Shown one piece after another: positions 41,897-52,106 of a DNA stretch of 64,000 bases (position 1 is its first letter; each line of letters begins with the position of its first letter). The notes beneath the pieces were generated by a model. It was not told where the DNA came from and did no database searches. It was given only the letters and a program-made list of their open reading frames with translations. The stretch comes from Torymus aiolomorphi (taxonomy: Eukaryota > Arthropoda > Insecta > Hymenoptera > Torymidae), in NCBI GenBank assembly GCA_036365515.1, contig CM070873.1, positions 265,047,575 through 265,111,574 on the forward strand, written 5' to 3'. Both the position numbers and the translations under genes were made by a program.

Positions 41897-43045
41897 GAAA
41901 AATCGTCCTCCATAGTGGAGCAGGTCATGCAGCTGAGGGGGACAAACTACCTGGATAAGAAGAGACATCGGGAAGAGACCCCAAGCCCCAAAGAGACGGC
42001 CGACTTGAAGGTGAAGAAGAGAGTGAAGAGGACTAAAGTACACACGGTGACCTCTCCCTCAACCAACCCATCAAGCACCAGTACGGGCGCAATTCCGAAG
42101 GCACGACCTGTCACGATGGGCCTCAGGGACCAGGGCGTTTCAAATGGCGCATGAGGCAGGGAGGAACAAATTGTCGCACCTTCGACGCCGTCCTCAGCGC
42201 ACGGGAAACGAGAGGAGGTCATAGGTAAAAGAGAGTATGAGGATGGCTGGAAGGAGAAGCTAACCAGAAAGTCCCTCAGAAAAGCCAAGAACAAGAACAG
42301 CAAAGGCGGGCAGACGCCCAAGCCGAGCAGCATCATCAGGAAGACGAGGCCTGCTGCTGTGTTGATTACACCAGCAGCAGGTAGATCATACGCGCAGGTG
42401 GTCTCCAAGGTGACGGCAGCTGTCAACGTGGACCAGATTGGGGCCAAAGTCCGCAATATCGCGGATATCCGCGAGACCGTAAAAGGTAGCGTATTGATAG
42501 AGATGGGCAAAATGGAACCCCCAGTGAGGAACCGGTTTGAGAAGGCCATCATCGAAGCGATAGGTGAGGAGGCAGCCGTCAGAAGCCTCACTCCACAGCT
42601 CATGGTAGAAATAAGGAACGTCACCTCCACATGTATGAAGGAAGAGGTAGAGGAAGCGCTTCGGAAAGCAATAGGTGAGAGCGCACCAGATACCATGGAA
42701 GTATGGCTCTCTCCAACGGCTTTGCGAGGGACCCGATTGGTAAGGGTGAAGCTAGCCGCGCTGATGGCTAGAACCCTGGCAGATAACGGCCACATCCGTA
42801 TAGGGTGGGTGAGATATCCCGTGCGTATAAAAGAAACCCTGTCACGGTGTTACAAATGCCTCGGCTACGGGCACGGTGCAGCCAACTGCAAGGGACCCGA
42901 CAGGTCGGGATGGTGCTGGAAATGCGGAAAAGAGGAGCACCAAGCAAAAGCATGTGACAACACCCCTCACTGCTGCCTCTGCGCGGCTAGCGTTCCAACA
43001 CCGAATGCAAATCACATACCGGGAAGCAGCAGATGCGCGGCCTAA
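41897..43045 (+). pseudogene. R1-like ORF1 (gag-like), N-terminus missing
   Basis: Lys/Arg-rich region (KKRVKRTK), then a conserved central domain (SYAQVV to AALMARTLADNGHIRIGWVR) and zinc knuckles CYKCLGYGHGAANC, CWKCGKEEHQAKAC and a third CCLCAASVP...HIPGSSRC. The knuckle spacing and the GW.R.PVR.K motif ahead of them are typical of R1/Jockey-group ORF1. One in-frame TGA at 42152-42154. The upstream 38 codons in the same open frame are BEL gag, not part of this protein. Confidence 0.8.
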
Positions 43046-43077
43046 GCGGCCGCGATGAAGAAGAAGAAGAAGGCATA

Positions 43078-46050
43078 ATGGCGGTCATACTCTAAGCCAA
43101 CCTGAGGAGATCAAGGCTGGCCCAGGACCTGCTTGACCAGTTTGCCCGGGACCAAGGCGCGGATCTACTTGTACTCTGCGAACAACACAGAGACGAGGGA
43201 AATCCGTGCTGGTTCAGGGATACCACGGGAGTAGCGGCTATCAAGATCCTGAGTCCGGCAAAGTTCCCAGTAACGGATACAGGGGCTGGGGATGGCTTTG
43301 TCTGGATCAGGTGAAGCCAGCGGGTCTGGGTCAGCTGCTACCTGTCGCCGAACGACAGGATACCGGTCTTCAGGGAGAAACTGACTTCCATAGAGGACGC
43401 CATCACTGGTTTCGGACGGGAGATAGTTGTGGCCGGGGAGATTAACTCCAAGGCCGCCGACTGGGGATCCGATCGGACCGATGCCAGGGGAAGAGCAGTG
43501 ATGGAGATGGTTGCAAGACTTGACCTCACTGTGCTCAACACTGGAAAAGTGGTGACGTTCCGCCGGGCGGGCACGTGCGGCTCAATCGTGGACGTCACGC
43601 TGGCGACCTCATCGGTTGCCCGCTGGGTCCGGGACTGGAGGGTCCTGGAAGATTATACGGCGAGTGATCACCAGTATGTGACGTACACGGTGAGCGAGGG
43701 AGGTGTATTGCCGCCGGTCACGGGAAGGGGGACGGTCCGCGGGTGGAAAGTTGCGCACCTCGATAAGAAAGCGCTTCGAGACGCCCTGCGGTCCGCATCA
43801 CCACCAGCCGATTTGACGCAGTGTAACAGCAGAGAATCGGTTGAGGCCCTGATCGAGCGGAGTATGCGCCTCATCACTGGATGGTGCGACGCCAGTATGC
43901 TGCGTAAGACCACAAGACCGTTCCGACGACCGGCATATTGGTGGACACCTGAAATCACTGACCTCCGCGCAGAATGTTTGCGTCGGCGGCGGAGGGCGAC
44001 CAGAAAGTGTCACCGAAACGATGAGGCGGAGGCGAGCTACAAAGTAGCGCGAAAAAACCTGGTGAGGGCCATCAAAGCGAGCAAAAGGAGGTGCATGGCG
44101 GAGTTGAGGGAGGACATCAACAGGGATTCGTGGGGCAAGGGGTGCCAGATTGCAACTAAGCGGTTTGGCAAAAGCCCACCGGTTGCCCCCATGGAACCGA
44201 CAATGATGCGTGAAATCGTCGACTCTCTCTTCCCCGACCATGCAGAGCGAGAAAGACGGCAGCTCAACGTCGAGCAGAACGCCCCCCTATTCACCGGGGC
44301 GGAATTGCTTGGAGCAACGGAGGGACTAGCGTGCAGGAAAGCACCTGGGCCGGACGGGATTCCCAACGAGGTTCTGAAGGTTGTGGCGAAGGAAAAATCT
44401 AGCGTCCTCCTGGACATGTTCAACGCGTACTTGCGCCTGGGCATGTTCAGCGAGCGATGGAAAATCCAATGCCTCGTCCTTCTGGACAAAGGAAAGGGAT
44501 TTCCCGTCACCCCGGCGTCATTTAGGCCACTGTGCATGCTCGACTGCACAGGAAAGATCTTTGAGCGGCTCATTCGTTCGAGGCTAAGGGTGGCGGTCGG
44601 ATCCGGGATCGGCATTGCGGACAACCAATATGGATTCCGCGAGAGCCGATCCACGGTGATGGCAGTAGAGGAGGTCGTCAACCAGGCCAAGGATGCATGG
44701 AACAAGCCACAGAGGAGGCAGGAGGTCTGTGCCCTCATAACATTGGACGTGCGAAATGCCTTCAACTCGGCGCGGTGGAGGGACATTTTGAGCGCCCTCC
44801 ACCAACACCAAGTGCCGGAGTACATCGTCAACGTCCTGGAGGACTACCTACGGGACCGTGTACTTCGGTATGATACGACCGACGGAATGAAGGAGAAGTC
44901 CATCACCTCCGGGGTCGCACAGGGGTCGGCGATCGGCCCTGACATATGGAATCTCCTCTACGACGCCCTACTGCGCCTAGAAATGCCTCCCGGGACGCGG
45001 CTAATCGGCTTTGCTGATGACGTCGCTCTGGTCGTCAGAGCCAGGACCGAGGAGGCGTTTAGGCGCAGAATCGAATGGGCCGTTCGAAGGGTTCTTCGGT
45101 GGCTCGAAGGGCACGGGCTCGAGCTGGCGGTCGCTAAGACTGAGATGGTGGTCCTCACCAGGAGGAGGAACTTCGGGGATGGCCTCCAGGTGAGTGTCGG
45201 GGGCGCGGCAATCACGAGGAGCCCGAGCGCAAGATACCTCGGGGTCTGGATCGACTCCTGGCTCGGCTTCAATGAGCACCTGCGCCGGGCCCAAGAACTG
45301 GCACGGAAACTCATGGCTGGGCTCGGCAGGTTGATGCCTAATATCTCTGGGCCGGGGGAGGAAAAGCGGAGGTTACTCGTGGGCGTCGCGAACTCTGTGC
45401 TTCTGTACGGAGCGGAGATCTGGGCGGGGGCACTGGAGCGCAAGAGCAACCGGAAGCGCCTCACTTCGGTACAACGTATAGGGGCCTTGAGGGTGGCCAT
45501 GGCCTATCGCACGGTCTCTGCCGAGGCGATATTGGTCATCGCCGGGGTGATTCCCATAGTACTGCTGGCTGAAGAGAGGCGTCAGTGATACATAGAAAAA
45601 CGGCGGAACGTTAGACGCGAGGAGGATGACCGCCGGGCAGAAACTGTGCTCAGGTGGCAGGGGGAGTGGGACAAAGGTGATAGAGGACAATGGACACATC
45701 GACTGATCCCATAGATCCGGCCGTGGTTGGACCGGCCCCACGGGGAAATCTCGTTCTACCTGACACAATTTCTGTCAGGCCACGGAGCGTTTGCAGGCTA
45801 CCTTCACCGCATGGGCAAGAAAGCAACACCTAGATGCCAGTACTGCTCAGCGGAGGTAGACACCGCTGAGCACACGCTCTTTAGCTGCGGCCGATGGGCT
45901 GCTAGAAGAGCGCGTATGGAGACGGTCCTTGGCGGGCTGATTACACCCGACAACCTGGTCCCGACCATGCTCCAGGGTCGGGACCAATGGACGGCGGTCG
46001 AGGCGTTCGCCAGGGACGTCCTTACAACGAAACGGCTGGAGCAAGAATAA
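43078..46050 (+). pseudogene. R1-like ORF2: endonuclease, RT and C-terminal CCHC
   Basis: One frame from ATG 43078 to TAA 46050, about 990 codons, interrupted by TAA at 43093, TGA at about 43312, TGA at 45586 and TAG at about 45714; no frameshift. Endonuclease: ADLLVLCEQH, DGFVWIR, VVAGEINSKAADWGS, TFRRAGTCGSIVDVT, ASDHQYVTY. RT: RKAPGPDGIPNEVLK, FRPLCMLDCTGKIFERLI, NQYGFRESRSTV, LDVRNAFNSARW, GVAQGSAIGPDIWNLLYDAL, catalytic FADDVALVV (about 45009). C-terminus: VLLYGAEIWAG, ISFYLTQFLSGHGAF and CQYCSAEVDTAEHTLFSC. GAEIWA and the FL.GHG.F...L motif are characteristic of R1-group elements. Confidence 0.88.
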
Positions 46051-46403
46051 CGGCAGCCTCCCAGATCAAATGGGGAGATAGCCGTAGCGGAGGCGACAAA
46101 CGACCTGGGCGGGGATAGGGACAGGAGTCCCGAGCTGGGGCTCCGCCAGCCAGGTCGGTCGCTGATGGGAGAGCGAGTTTATACTCGCCACGTCGTGGGC
46201 CCGCCCTGAAGTAATGCTAACGCAGTCCCAGGGCGGGGTCATTCCCACGATCAAATGAGGGGAGTTTTAGTTGGTATTCTTGAACGTGACTTCGACTATC
46301 ACAAGAGGGTCCGATGCATTTTCGCAGAGCCCAACACTGTTGGCCGTCCCGCCAACGTGCGTAAAGTATTTCTCCTCTCAGCAAAAGAAAAAAAAAAAAA
46401 AAA
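46051..46403 (+). other. 3' UTR and poly(A) tail of the R1-like element
   Basis: Non-coding, then AAAAGAAAA...-type tail ending against the target duplication. Confidence 0.8.
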
Positions 46404-47760
46404 ACCACTCGCCTGCTGCGACTGAAAGATTTATGGAGTAAGTTCGAAGCCGATCACTTCGAATTGCTTGATAATGATGAAATCGACTCTGCTGATAATT
46501 ATTTTACCACCGACGTATATAGTCAAATTGAAGAAACCTACTTAATCACGGGTTATTTCAAGACTTTCTGTATAGTCTGAAATCAGGTACATCTTCGACG
46601 AGCGCAGACTCGCGACCTATTCTAAGTGCAGAGAGCTTTGACCTTAATCAAGCTAAGCTTCCTACTATCGTTCTTCCCTCTTTTAGTGGAGACATCCACG
46701 AGTGGATCAAATTTCGGGACACCTTCAACGAAATGATTTTGAAGCGGTCCAATTTACCTAACACGTACAAGATGCATCATCTTTGTAGCTCCCTCAAAGG
46801 TGAAGCCGCCGCGCTTCTTGATGGGATTCCGCCAGTTGGCGAACATTTTAATGACGCTTGGTCCACGATCAAGTCGTTCTACGACAACCCCAACTTAGTC
46901 ATTAATCGTTTAGTCAGCAAATTACTCTCTTTTGACGTCATGTCCGCCAATAACTCGAGTTCACACCAGCGTTAAAAATCTACTAAAAGCTCTCAAATCC
47001 CTGGGGAGTCCTGTGGATGCATGGGATCAAATCACAGTCAACTTGACTGTGAGCAAGGTAGCCCCTCGACTTCAAGCGAAGTGGGCGGAAACTGTATCCA
47101 AACGCGAAGATTCTACAGTTCATCCTCCGTTCGATAAACTCGACAAGTACTTAAACACCGAACGGTTATCATTGACTCATCTTGAAAGTGCTAAGTCGTC
47201 AAGCACTGTGTCTAAGTGTGATACCAAAAGCAACGTCTCCAATGCTCGGCTCAAAAACGTCGTCTGTTCACACAGTGCAGGAGCATAAGAATAGTACCTC
47301 TTCATGCGTCATCTGCAAAGATGCTCACTTTGTTTGGGAATGCCCTACGCTTCTTTCTAAACCCCCTATTAAACGGAAACGATTAGTCGCTTCCAAACAC
47401 ATCTACTACAATTGTCTCGGCAATCATCACAGCCAAAGTTGTAAGAGCCAGAATTGTTGTAAAACTTGCTTCGGTAAGCACCATTCTCTGATCCACGTCG
47501 ATCACTCGCCTCGAACCCCTAACTCACAAAACGCAAACGTTGCTGCTGATTCACTCCAGACTGAGATAGGGGAAAGCCATGCTACTGCTAATTCCCCTAA
47601 CAGAGTCGTAGCTTTAACCTCTAGTCACTCAGAAACTTGTAAGGGTATACTCACTCTGATCGTGGCTACACACGAGCTGCCAGAGTGCTCATCGACCAAG
47701 GTGCTCAGTCTTCATTTATTACTGAAGATCTGTGTCAACGTTTGCGGCAAAAACGCCGAA
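46404..47760 (+). pseudogene. BEL/Pao gag, central and C-terminal part
   Basis: Starts LRLKDLWSKFEADHFELL and carries the DUF1759-type core LPSFSGDIHEWIKFRDTF, SLKGEAAALLDGIP and NRLVSKLL. Knuckle region: CVICKDAHFVWECPTLL, YNCLGNHHSQSCKSQNC and CFGKHHSLIH. Frames shift near 46575, near 46960 and near 47200-47290. Gag forms the virus-like particle in these elements. Confidence 0.8.
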
Positions 47761-50075
47761 CAGTTCGCGTACCTATATCTGGTGTAGGAACCAATAGATT
47801 GTTTGTGTACAAAGGTGAAGTTGCATTCACCATCACACTCCATTTCGATTCAAAGTTCTCTTGTTTAGTTCATGCTTTCGTTATTCCGCGTATAACCTCT
47901 TACGATCCGTCTCTTATCCCAGCTAAAAATTGGATCCATTTGCATAACCTCACTCTCGCTGATCCTCATTACGATCAGTCAGATAAAATCAACATCTTGC
48001 TAAGTGCTCAAGTCCATGCTAGTATTATTGAGCAAGGTCTTCGGAAAGGCGATTCCGCTGTTTCTCCGATCGCTATGAAGACACTGTTAGGGTGGGTCAT
48101 ATCTGGTGCGAGTTCTCACCAGTTTTATAATCATCGGGCTGTTCTGACAGCGAATCTCCAAGTCAACGACGTCGATCTCAACGGAGCCCTCAGAAAATTC
48201 TGGGAAATCGAAGAGTTGCCCAATGATCATCGCATCCTCACCGAGGATGAGGTACTCTGCGAAGAGTATTACCGCAGCACTGTAAAGCGTAATTCAGAAG
48301 ACAGGTATGCAGTTAGGTTGCCACTTAAACCCGACACACCTGAGGTCTGGATTGGCTCCTACTCGCTTGCTCTGAAAATGCTCACGAGTCTCGAAAGCAA
48401 ACTTCAAACAAACTCTAGTTTGCATGCTGCGTACTCGCAGTCCATGTAAGAATACTTAGAATTAGGACACATGCGTCGTGTTTCTCTTCCGAATCACACC
48501 GCGGATCAATGTTTTTTTCTCCCTCATCATGGAGTTATTAAAGAGAATAGTTCGACCACCAGGCTGTGTACTGTCTTCAACGCTTCAGCCAGAGCTAAAG
48601 GTGGTAAATCCCTAAATGATTTTCTTCTCGTTGGACCCAACCTCCTTACGGAAACCATAGATCTTCTCACCAATTGGCGGGTATACCCATTTATCTTTTC
48701 GGCCGACATCCAGAAGATTTCCGGCAGATCTTGGTACAAGAGGAAGATCAACACTTACAAGCTGTCGTTTGGAGGGGGGGGGGGGCAGAGAAAATCGAAA
48801 CCTTTTTCTTGACAACGGTCACCTTCGGATTAACATGCTCTCCATATCTAGCCAGTCGTACGCTCAGGTAAGTGACGCAAGATGAACGACCCTCATTGCC
48901 CCTAGGTAGTTCTGTCATCGATAGAGAGGTTTACGCCGTCGACGTCCTCTTTGGTGATTTCACTTTAGATGGTGCAAAAACCAAACAAAACCAAATCTCC
49001 GATTTACTTCGTAGCGGTGGATTCAAGTTGCGAAAATGGTTATCAAACCATAGCCATCTTCTTGATTGGCTACCTCTTTGTGATCTCGCTGAAGCCAACC
49101 TTAAGGTTGGGGTAGGATTCTCAGTCCTAGGCATAGCTTGGAATCCGCAGATAGACTGATTCTATTTTAATCTCAAACTTGAGACGCTAACTGAACCAAT
49201 AACGAGGCGTTCAGTTCTTTCGCAAACAGCAAAACGTTTCGACCCATTTGGCTGGATCTCTCCAGTTATAATAATTCTGAAGATCTTTATGCAGTCCTTG
49301 TGGAATCTCACAAAAGAATGGGATCAAGAGTTACCAAAGCATCACTCAGATTATTGGCGCGAGTGCTACTCGTCTCTGTCAGCACTCTCCGGTATCCGCA
49401 TCCCCCGATGACTAGGTTTACCCTCAATGAATCAGCCATGCGAGTTTCACTGCTTCGCTGATGCTTCAAAATCCGCTTACGCTGGAGTCGTCTATTTGCG
49501 CGTTTTGAGCGACAAGCCTGTTGTGTTGTTGTTAGGTTCCAAAACTAAGGTGGCTCCTATCAAGACTCTGTCGATTCCACGGCTCGAACTTTGTGCTGCT
49601 CAGTTAGCGGCCAAGCTCACTCGCCATTTTGTCAACCATTTAGGACTACTATCCGCTAAGATACACCTGTGGTCAGACTCCAAAGATGCACTATACTGGC
49701 TTAGGGAAATTTCCTCCAAATGGCCTACGTTCGTAGCCAATCGGTGCGCCGATATTGCGATCATGTTGCCCGATGCATCTCGACATCACATTAATTCGGC
49801 AGATAATCCAGCAGATATCGCTTCTCGAGGCCTCTGCCCTTGAACTAACTAGTCAAAATCTCTGGTGGCATGGCCCTAGACGCGTACGCGAGAATAATCT
49901 CGAGTGGTTCAGCTCAAGCGAATTCTGCTACGCTGCAGAACGTTCGACAGCATCACTAACTGAAACTCTCGTCGACAGTGTATCGGTCAATATTGCTACT
50001 GTCCCCGCTGCTGCTGACTGTAGTTTGAGATCTGGTTAATCGTTATTCCTCATTCAGTAAGTTAGTTCGTGTGTA
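47685..50075 (+). pseudogene. BEL/Pao pol: protease, RT, RNase H (integrase missing)
   Basis: Protease with LIDQGAQSSFITEDL (active-site D with G in place of the usual D-S/T-G) and a DUF1758-like C-terminal part ending KTLLGWVISG. RT: ALRKFWEIEELP, YAVRLPLK, LGHMRRVSLPNH, YFLPHHGV-type FFLPHHGVIKENSSTTRL, CTVFNASARAKGGKSLNDFL, LLTNWRVYPFIFSADIQKI; the block that should hold the YVDD motif is damaged (a short deletion and a G12 run at 48774-48785), leaving DREVYAVDVLFGDF. RNase H: CFADASKSAYAGVVY, IPRLELCAAQLAAKL, WSDSKDALYWL, NPADIASRG. The reading stops at LVNRYSSFSKLVRV, where integrase should begin. Confidence 0.8.
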
Positions 50076-50332
50076 ATGACTCCGCCCCCTGCCGGATGCT
50101 TCTCGATTTTACCAGGATTCGAAGGTGGAGGTTTGAGGGGATTCAGGTGGCTTAGAATACAATGATAAAACACTATTTCGTTTAAGTGGAACAAAATATA
50201 ATGATTTATTTAATAAAGAAATAACTAATTATTAACAATCAATAAAAAGAACGAATCTAAATGTTCAGGCTCCTGCCACGCCGTAGGTTTAAGCCATCTG
50301 AAACATAAAAGCCAGAAAACAAAGGAAAACGG
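50076..50332. other. Unassigned junction between BEL and Copia elements
   Basis: Contains AATAAAGAAAT and a GC-richer GGCTCCTGCCACGCCGTAGG. It might be a remnant of the Copia 5' LTR/leader, but it does not match the Copia 3' LTR by eye. Confidence 0.3.
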
Positions 50333-52064
50333 ATGGGCGAAAACGAAGAAAAGTTGGCCGAAATAAAAAGTGAAAGTGACGAAGAGTTTTTTGATACAGA
50401 AATTAAAGAAGAAAAAAAGGAAGTTCCTGTTGAAAGCGGGATGGCATCGGAAAACAAAGGACTTACGTTACAAGTATTTGATGGGACACATTACGACAAA
50501 TGGAAGTACAAGTTGAAATTGTTCTTGGAATTTAAAGAGTGCAATGAAGTTATCGAAAATGATGAAAGACCGGCATCGATAACAGAAATCGAATGGAAGA
50601 AGAAAGAAATAAAAGCCAAAAATTATATAGTAACAGTATGACAAATACACAGCTAGAATTAAGGGGGCTAGACACCTTTTTTCTCTGAAATAAGAAGTCA
50701 CATTTTAATACATAAATGTAAACTAATTATTTCATACTTTTTACATATAAAAGTGGGTATATTTACCTTACCTTAAAACTTTCTCCGATGGGCCTTCTAT
50801 ATGGTCCAGAACCATAGTCATCGATGAAACAAGTTTTTTCACTAACCGTAAGCTTCGAAATTTTCTTGTGGATGGATTGACTCCAGATTTGAACTAAATT
50901 ACTCCTGAATAGTATAATTCTCATATGAGTGTAGGGATTTTTGATCTAATGAGAAAAAAAAATTGTGCTGTTTTTCAAGAGTTTTTTTTTTAATTTTTTA
51001 AAATTTTTTACATTTTTTCATAATTTTTCTGATGTAAAAATTTTTTCCGACATTTAATCCTAAATCCCTACACTCATATGAGAATTATACTATTCAGGAG
51101 TAATTTAGTTCAAATCTGGAGTCAATCCATCCACAGGAAAATTTCAAAGCTTACGGTTAGTGAAAAAACTTGTTTCATCGATGACTATGGTTCTGGACCA
51201 TATAAAAGGCCCATCGGAGAAAGTTTTAAGGTAAGGTAAATATACCCACTTTTATATGTAAAAAGTATGAAATAATTAGTTTACATTCATGTATTAAAAT
51301 GTGACTTCTTATTTCAGAGAAAAAAGATGTCTAGCCCCCTTAATTATTTCAGAAGAAACTGCAAAGAAAATGGTTGCTAAGTTGGATGAAAATTACTTAG
51401 TCAAAAGTAGTGCTGTGAAATTATTATGTAAAAGAAGACTACTTGATTTGAAAATGGAAGAAAGTGAAAACCCGACAGACTTTTATAATAACTTTGAAAA
51501 ATTAGTGAACGAATTGAAAAATGCTGGGGAAAATGTGACGAAAGAAGATAAGTTGAATTACTTCTTGTTAACGTTACCAGAAAGTATTAGTCACACATGG
51601 TTGATATTATGGACGCATTAGCTGAAAAGGACAAAACAGTGGAATTTGTGAAATCAAAATTGGAATTTGAGTTTAAAAAGAAACATGGTGAAAGTGAAAA
51701 TTCGAGATTAAACGCGTTTACGTTTGAGAAACGAAGAGAGGATAAAAGGACATGTTATGTATGTGGTGGTGTAGGACACATACAATACGATTGCCCGACG
51801 AAAAACAATTCTGGGAATCGCGCGCCACAACAAGGAGGCGGCAGAGGAAGCCGCGCGCCACGGAGCGGTGGGGGAACCGGCAGAGGCTACTCGCAACAGC
51901 GAGGAGGCGCGAGCGGGCGCGGAGCCTACCAAAGCGAGGATCGAGTTCAAACCGGCGTGGAAGGAGCGGCTACCGACAACGCGGCCGAGGCGCGCGAGGC
52001 AGTGATGACAACACCGCAGGTCATCAGAGCGCAGAGAAAAGGGAAGCATTCAACACGTCAATAG
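50333..52064 (+). pseudogene. Copia gag, with MITE insertion and frameshifts
   Basis: ATG 50333 opens MGENEEKLAEIKSESDEEFF, an acidic start like the fragment at 5.6 kb, then LQVFDGTHYDKWKYKLKLFL. A 677-bp MITE (50663-51339) splits it. Beyond the MITE come EETAKKMVAKLDENYL, LTLPESISH, and after a shift near 51600 the motif MDALAEKDKTVEFVKSKLE, a CCHC knuckle CYVCGGVGHIQYDC and a long Gly/Arg-rich (RGG) tail. Other indels: just before the MITE (about 50637) and again before pol, where a TAG at 52062 and a TAA at 52068 interrupt the junction. Confidence 0.8.
50663..51339. mobile_element. TTAA-flanked foldback MITE, 677 bp
   Basis: Left end GGGGGCTAGACACC and right end AGATGTCTAGCCCCC inside TTAA (50659-50662, 51340-51343). 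Arms of about 270 bp are near-perfect inverted copies around an AT-rich loop of about 130 bp. No coding capacity. The empty site reads through as Copia gag (QLEL|ISEE), so the insertion boundary is well supported. Confidence 0.92.
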
Positions 52065-52106
52065 AGATAAGGTCTGCGAATACTGAGAACAGTAATAAAA
52101 AATAGA

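Larger units (their letters stand above)
41897..46403 (+). mobile_element. R1-clade-like non-LTR retrotransposon, 5'-truncated
   Basis: Flanked by a 12-bp target duplication ACCACTCGCCTG (41885-41896 and 46404-46415) and ending in a poly(A) tail (about 46383-46403). It begins inside ORF1, so its 5' end was lost at integration, as usual for target-primed reverse transcription. ORF1 and ORF2 each keep a single frame with only substitution-type stops. Confidence 0.88.
41783..50075 (+). mobile_element. BEL/Pao LTR retrotransposon, degraded and truncated
   Basis: The gag start (41783-41896) is separated from the rest (46404-50075) by an inserted R1-like element. Order of domains: gag (DUF1759-like), CCHC-rich region, aspartic protease (DUF1758-like), RT, RNase H, then truncated before integrase. 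Frames are broken many times. The right end at about 50075 abuts unrelated sequence leading to the Copia element. Confidence 0.85.

Noticed and set aside
41947..45500. Long minus-strand ORFs opposite the R1-like element
   Set aside because: Shadows of the sense coding sequence, without domain similarity; GC-rich codon bias of the sense strand keeps the antisense open.
47685..47790. Two overlapping BEL ORFs as a programmed frameshift
   Set aside because: The element is broken at many other places, so the overlap is most simply decay.
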